Part shown: piece after piece, positions 15,634 to 18,170 of the stretch | Layout of the letters: every line of letters begins with the position of its first letter | Numbering within the stretch: the first letter of the stretch is position 1 | Assembly (NCBI RefSeq): GCF_963548695.1 | Contig: NZ_CAUUWA010000048.1 | Span: 1 to 18,170 of the forward strand | From: an uncultured Fretibacterium sp. | Lineage (GTDB): Bacteria; Synergistota; Synergistia; Synergistales; Aminobacteriaceae | DNA length: 18,170 nt | Direction: 5' to 3' | Made by a program: the position numbers and the translations under genes | The notes under the pieces: generated by a model | Databases searched by the model: none | What the model was told of the DNA's origin: nothing | Seen by the model: the letters and a program-made list of their open reading frames with translations, nothing else

Positions 15634-15662
15634 AGAGTACATCAAATTCCGATTTGACACAA
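15634..15662 (-). promoter_or_regulatory. dfx-ferritin promoter with palindrome in its spacer
   Basis: On the minus strand TTGTGT (15662-15657) and TACTCT (15639-15634) are 17 bases apart. The palindrome TCAAAT-CGGA-ATTTGA (15657-15642) fills the spacer almost exactly. A repressor bound there would block RNA polymerase, so it is a good operator candidate for an oxidative-stress or iron regulator; the sequence is not a standard PerR or Fur box. Confidence 0.55.
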
Positions 15663-15680
15663 GGAGAAAAAATACGGACT

Positions 15681-15697
15681 TAAGGAAGCGCTGATTA
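15681..15697. repeat. 17-bp sequence shared with 91-107 in inverted orientation
   Basis: TAAGGAAGCGCTGATTA here is the exact reverse complement of bases 91-107, which encode the last residues of the ankyrin gene. Both read Lys-Glu-Ala-Leu-Ile in the ankyrin sense. It may mark the end of a dispersed element; see findings. Confidence 0.6.
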
Positions 15698-15700
15698 GAC

Positions 15701-15734
15701 AAAAAATGCATATTTCCCCGAAGGGAAATATGCA
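15701..15734 (-). terminator. Intrinsic terminator, minus strand
   Basis: TGCATATTTCCC (15707-15718) and GGGAAATATGCA (15723-15734) are perfect 12-bp arms with a 4-nt loop (TTCG on the minus strand, a stable tetraloop). Six T follow on the minus strand (15706-15701). It ends whatever is transcribed leftward through 15,740-15,900 and lies just upstream of the dfx promoter, shielding it. Confidence 0.85.
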
Positions 15735-15908
15735 AAAAATGGACCACAGTTTTGCTCTTTGGCCCACAATCTGCCCCGGCAAGGTGAGCGAACAAGATAC
15801 CGAAAGGCAAAAGGCCCGGATGTCGCCAGGGTTTATGAAGTGGCCCACAAAAAAGGGGCCTCTGTGGCCTGTGCCCCAAATTGTGGGCCGTTTATGCTTG
15901 GATTGTAG

Positions 15909-16130
15909 CCTATCAGGGTAGACTTTCATGGAGCCAAGGCAAAATTCAACTTTCGCAGTAAAAAAGGCCAGGAAATAAGGTCTCGAAGCTTGAAAAAGTG
16001 GATCGACTTCCGGGAGGTTCGGAACGACGATGTTCTGCGGATTGCGGAACGTCTGAACAACCGTCCCAGAAAGCGTCTTGGCTTTCGCACCCCTAATGAG
16101 GCCTTTTTTCAATTTGCCTGTTGCATTTGG
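15909..16130 (+). pseudogene. IS30-family transposase C-terminal remnant
   Basis: The plus-strand frame reading KKWIDFREVRNDDVLRIAER, then LNNRPRKRLGFRTPNEAFF, matches the conserved C-terminal end of IS30-family transposases (typical form LNNRPRKxLGxRTPxE). The remainder of the transposase (HTH and DDE catalytic core) is absent: a TAG lies at 15906-15908 and the sequence between it and the motif is not recognisable. After EAFF the frame runs into Cys-rich nonsense, while a frame shifted at the run of six T (16102-16107) reads FFNLPVAFGLTIE, a more natural ending, so a frameshift is likely. It is a dead insertion-sequence fragment. The motif match is by recognition, not by search. Confidence 0.7.
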
Positions 16131-16140
16131 CTTGACAATC

Positions 16141-16183
16141 GAGGAAAGCCGGGGGAGCGCTGTCCTCTCCCCCGGCTTTCCTC
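16141..16183. terminator. Perfect 17-bp hairpin after the peptidase gene
   Basis: GAGGAAAGCCGGGGGAG (16141-16157) and CTCCCCCGGCTTTCCTC (16167-16183) are exact complements around a 9-nt loop. It begins 30 bases after the peptidase gene's stop read on the minus strand, where a terminator is expected. No T tract follows on that strand, so it may be an RNA-stabilising or transcript-end structure instead of a classic terminator. Confidence 0.65.
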
Positions 16184-16212
16184 TGAAAAATGAAACGATT
16201 ACAGCACGGGGC

Positions 16213-18170
16213 TCAAACTTTCCCCTTTGCTCCACTACCTCCCTTGCGCAGGGCCAGGACGGCCAGCGCCAATCCGAACAGGCCGCAGCCCATGTCGCAC
16301 CCGCCGCCGCCCGACTTTGCCTTTGGTTTTTCCTCCGCCCCTGGAGATTCGGGTTTGGGTTCTGGCACAATAGGATTCTCCTGTTTTTTTACCGATAGGA
16401 CTGCCGCAGGATCCGCCAGCTTGCCATCCTCTTTTTTGTCCAGATCAAACAAGCCTCCGTCGCGGATAAATAAGGTTAAAACATATTTTTTATTGGGCTC
16501 GATGTCCGTAACAACAGTTCCGTTGGCATCCAGAACCGTGAAACAGCCATCCTTGAAATCTGCTGGCCTGGAAGCATACGTCAGGAACCTGCCTTTTCCG
16601 GGAGCGGTGATCTTGACAATCTGAACCTCAGAAGCTTTCGTCTGCAACAAATCCATTCCGCTAAGTCCAAATCCAGCAGCCGCAATCCCTCCTATTTCTT
16701 TCAAGGTAAGGGTCAGCACCGGCAGGGGATGAATCTTGTTGAGCGTTTCGTCCCTGGGAAGAAGCTCTTCCGCGGCTTTTTTGACAGTGTTTTCTGAGGC
16801 GGTTACAGTTCCTGTCTTGAGATTGGCAGCAAGGTCGCCCGATGTCAGTCCGGATGCCAAAAGACTCTTTTCCGCTTCCAGCCTGGCCTTTTCTATGTCC
16901 TCAGGCGATGCGTCCGAAGATATGAGGGTAAAGTCAGGCTTCACAGGCTCCACGTCGGATGGGGCTCCGATCGGGAGGAGAGGCAGCTCACTCACCGGCG
17001 ACTCTGGAGAAGGCACCGGCGACTCTGGAGAAGGCGCCGGCGTCTCAGGAGAAGGCGCCGGTGTCTCAGGAGAAGGTGCCGGCGTCTCCGGAGAAGGCAC
17101 GGGCAAAGCACCCTCGATGGCTTTAATAAAGGCAATAGGGTTGACGACGTGCGCTCCCTCACGAGTTACATAAACTGTCCTTCGCAGAAGAGCAAGAATC
17201 TCATCATTGGTCAGTTTGGGATTGACTTGCCAGCCCATGGCCAGAACGCCTGATACATACGGAATAGTCCAACTAAGTCCGCCCTCTCCCGTATATTGCC
17301 AGTGGTTTTCTCCAGGGGCATACTCCTCTGCCTGTGTCCTGTAGGAGGAAGGGGCATAAATCTGGTTGGGGTCTACCCATGAATTATTTTGACTGGGAAA
17401 TCCCGGTGTGAAACGTGACATATCGTCGGGGGAGTCCAAATCGTAATATCCGGCTGCGATAATGCCTGTTTCACTGTTTTGGCGACAATCAAGAACAAGT
17501 ATCCCCGCAGCTTTCGCCTCTGCAACAGCAGCATCCCACTGTTCCAGGTTTTTGGAGAAAGGAGAGCCTTGCCCGGAGGGAGCCGCAGAAATAGAGACCA
17601 CCCGGATTTTATCGTCTTGAGGAAGGTCTTTATTTTTGGCGACGATCCAGCGCAATGCATCCGCATAAAGCGCGCTGTCTCCTTTCCAGGACGCCGCTGC
17701 GGCATAATACAGTTTAGCGCCTGGAGCCGTTCCACACTGATCACCCACAAGCAGGCTTGCGACAGCGGGGCCGTGCATCTCGTAAACATCTCCGGCGGAG
17801 TTGTAATAATCGACGAGCTTTTCTTTGTACTCGCTGTGCAATTGAGGTTTGGGTTGGTCGATAATAGCGACGCGCACATTTTTACCGGTTATGCCGCGAG
17901 CGTGCAGCGAACGGACGCCAAGGCCGGGGTTTTTACCCGCCTCGATCACGGCAGCGGCAATCGCCTCGGCCCCCTCGAACGTGACGCGATCATTGAACCA
18001 GAAGGTACGGATATCCTCAGGGCGGAAAGTTCCCTTTTTTAAGGTGTTCCCTTCTTTTGCCGGTCGCCCACGCACATCGCTGAATTGGGGGATAGGAGTC
18101 TCCATTGTCGGTGCTCCCTCAACTGCGTTGATAAACGCGACAGGGTTGACGACGTGCGCTCCCTCACGAG
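16213..18170 (-). CDS. Subtilisin-like S8 peptidase, surface-anchored, 5' part outside the window
   Basis: The frame is open to the right edge; the ATG at 18105 is only an internal Met, since codons before it read REGAHVVNPVAFINAVEGAPT in the same frame and no signal peptide follows. Numbered from that Met, the S8 triad is Asp83 in VAIID, His111 in MHGPAVASLLVG and Ser278 in GLSWTIPYVSG, a divergent form of GTSMAAPHVAG. The module ends with REGAHVVNPIAFIKAIEG (315-332), almost the same as the codons at the window edge, so an earlier module precedes this one, 335 residues upstream. A PSPETPA linker (337-370), a beta-rich domain (380-575) and a Synerg-CTERM-like tail (KSGGGGCDMGCG, hydrophobic helix, basic end; 597-630) follow. 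It is probably exported and cell-surface-anchored; substrates are unknown. Confidence 0.88.
   Translation of the reverse strand, partial: REGAHVVNPVAFINAVEGAPTMETPIPQFSDVRGRPAKEGNTLKKGTFRPEDIRTFWFNDRVTFEGAEAIAAAVIEAGKNPGLGVRSLHARGITGKNVRVAIIDQPKPQLHSEYKEKLVDYYNSAGDVYEMHGPAVASLLVGDQCGTAPGAKLYYAAAASWKGDSALYADALRWIVAKNKDLPQDDKIRVVSISAAPSGQGSPFSKNLEQWDAAVAEAKAAGILVLDCRQNSETGIIAAGYYDLDSPDDMSRFTPGFPSQNNSWVDPNQIYAPSSYRTQAEEYAPGENHWQYTGEGGLSWTIPYVSGVLAMGWQVNPKLTNDEILALLRRTVYVTREGAHVVNPIAFIKAIEGALPVPSPETPAPSPETPAPSPETPAPSPESPVPSPESPVSELPLLPIGAPSDVEPVKPDFTLISSDASPEDIEKARLEAEKSLLASGLTSGDLAANLKTGTVTASENTVKKAAEELLPRDETLNKIHPLPVLTLTLKEIGGIAAAGFGLSGMDLLQTKASEVQIVKITAPGKGRFLTYASRPADFKDGCFTVLDANGTVVTDIEPNKKYVLTLFIRDGGLFDLDKKEDGKLADPAAVLSVKKQENPIVPEPKPESPGAEEKPKAKSGGGGCDMGCGLFGLALAVLALRKGGSGAKGKV
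16995..17106 (-). repeat. 21-bp repeats coding a PSPE(T/S)P(A/V) linker
   Basis: About five copies of a 21-bp unit such as GGCGACTCTGGAGAAGGC occur in tandem, giving seven-residue repeats PSPETPA, PSPETPA, PSPETPA, PSPESPV, PSPESPV. Proline-rich linkers of this kind separate peptidase modules from surface-anchoring domains. The copies vary mainly at third codon positions, so the peptide is under selection. Confidence 0.9.
17137..17165 (-). repeat. 29-bp direct repeat, copy 1 (copy 2 at 18142-18170)
   Basis: The 29 bases starting AGGGTTGACGACGTGCGCTC are identical at 18142-18170, 1005 bases (335 codons) away in the same frame. They code the REGAHVVNP end of each peptidase module. The second copy reaches the window edge, so the true match may be longer. 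Confidence 0.92.

Larger units (their letters stand above)
15663..15905 (-). other. Non-coding gap with a possible structured RNA or dispersed repeat
   Basis: No convincing gene lies here; frames on both strands are open but lack start sites and family signals. Read on the minus strand, GGCCCACAA (15889-15881) pairs with TTGTGGGCC (15850-15842), enclosing GGGGC/GCCCC (15877-15873 with 15859-15855). A second ATTGTGGGCC at 15770-15761 could pair with the same 5' arm instead. A perfect terminator hairpin follows at 15734-15707. This could be a small RNA, the 3' UTR of the peptidase gene, or a dispersed repeat. At its other end, 15681-15697, lies a 17-bp sequence found inverted at 91-107. Confidence 0.4.

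Noticed and set aside
15642..16370. 242-residue minus-strand frame across the hairpin-rich gap
   Set aside because: It spans terminators, the IS30 remnant in antisense and the end of the peptidase gene; no start site or coherent domain.
16995..17106. Possible CRISPR-like or satellite array of short repeats
   Set aside because: Units are 21 bp, contiguous without spacers, in frame, and code a PSPETPA linker of the peptidase.

Overview
The window is high-GC bacterial DNA with dense genes and Shine-Dalgarno starts. The best taxonomic clue is the C-terminus of the subtilisin-like protein at the right end: a Gly-rich patch with two Cys, one hydrophobic helix and a basic tail, which fits the Synerg-CTERM sorting signal of Synergistota. 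Desulfoferrodoxin, ferritin, a 2[4Fe-4S] ferredoxin and a PTS-fed sugar pathway fit a strict anaerobe of that phylum. The phylum call is an inference from these features, not from a search.

Layout. (1) 1-1570, mostly minus strand, is eroded accessory DNA: the start of a gene leaving the left edge, an ankyrin-repeat gene with two in-frame TAG codons and an internal 288-bp duplication, a small membrane ORF, and a short secreted protein that looks C-terminally truncated. (2) 1784-2332 is an unrecognised plus-strand gene. (3) 2333-7171 is a pyrimidine operon, pyrR-pyrB-pyrC-pyrF-pyrE, behind a leader carrying a PyrR-binding hairpin and an intrinsic terminator (an attenuator). carAB and pyrD are not here. 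(4) 7172-8320 holds a minus-strand gene remnant, a stand-alone TfoX C-terminal-domain protein and a ferredoxin with its own promoter and terminator. (5) 13566-8344, minus strand, is a complete fructose-type PTS operon: an EIIA-HPr-EI fusion, 1-phosphofructokinase, and a membrane IIB'BC permease. (6) 15556-13771, minus strand, has desulfoferrodoxin and ferritin (superoxide removal and iron storage), then a TIGR02757 (DUF2400) protein. (7) 15680-16190 is a repeat-rich gap with strong hairpins and an IS30 transposase remnant. (8) 16213-18170, minus strand, is the C-terminal part of a large cell-surface subtilisin-like protein whose reading frame stays open to the window edge. Just upstream of its peptidase module it repeats the end of that module, so the protein probably has at least two tandem peptidase modules.

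How the genes work together. PyrR senses uridine nucleotides and controls its own operon by attenuation; PyrB, PyrC, PyrE and PyrF cover four of the six UMP steps. The PTS fusion takes phosphate from PEP through EI, HPr and EIIA to the permease, which imports a sugar as its 1-phosphate for FruK to convert to fructose 1,6-bisphosphate. Desulfoferrodoxin and ferritin are translationally adjacent and share a promoter with a palindrome in its spacer, which suggests joint control by iron or oxidative stress.

No single clearly new system stands out. The observations most worth a second look are the tandem-module subtilisin, the ankyrin gene with two in-frame amber codons, the structured minus-strand element at 15,700-15,890, and the 17-bp sequence shared in inverted orientation by the ankyrin gene end and that element.
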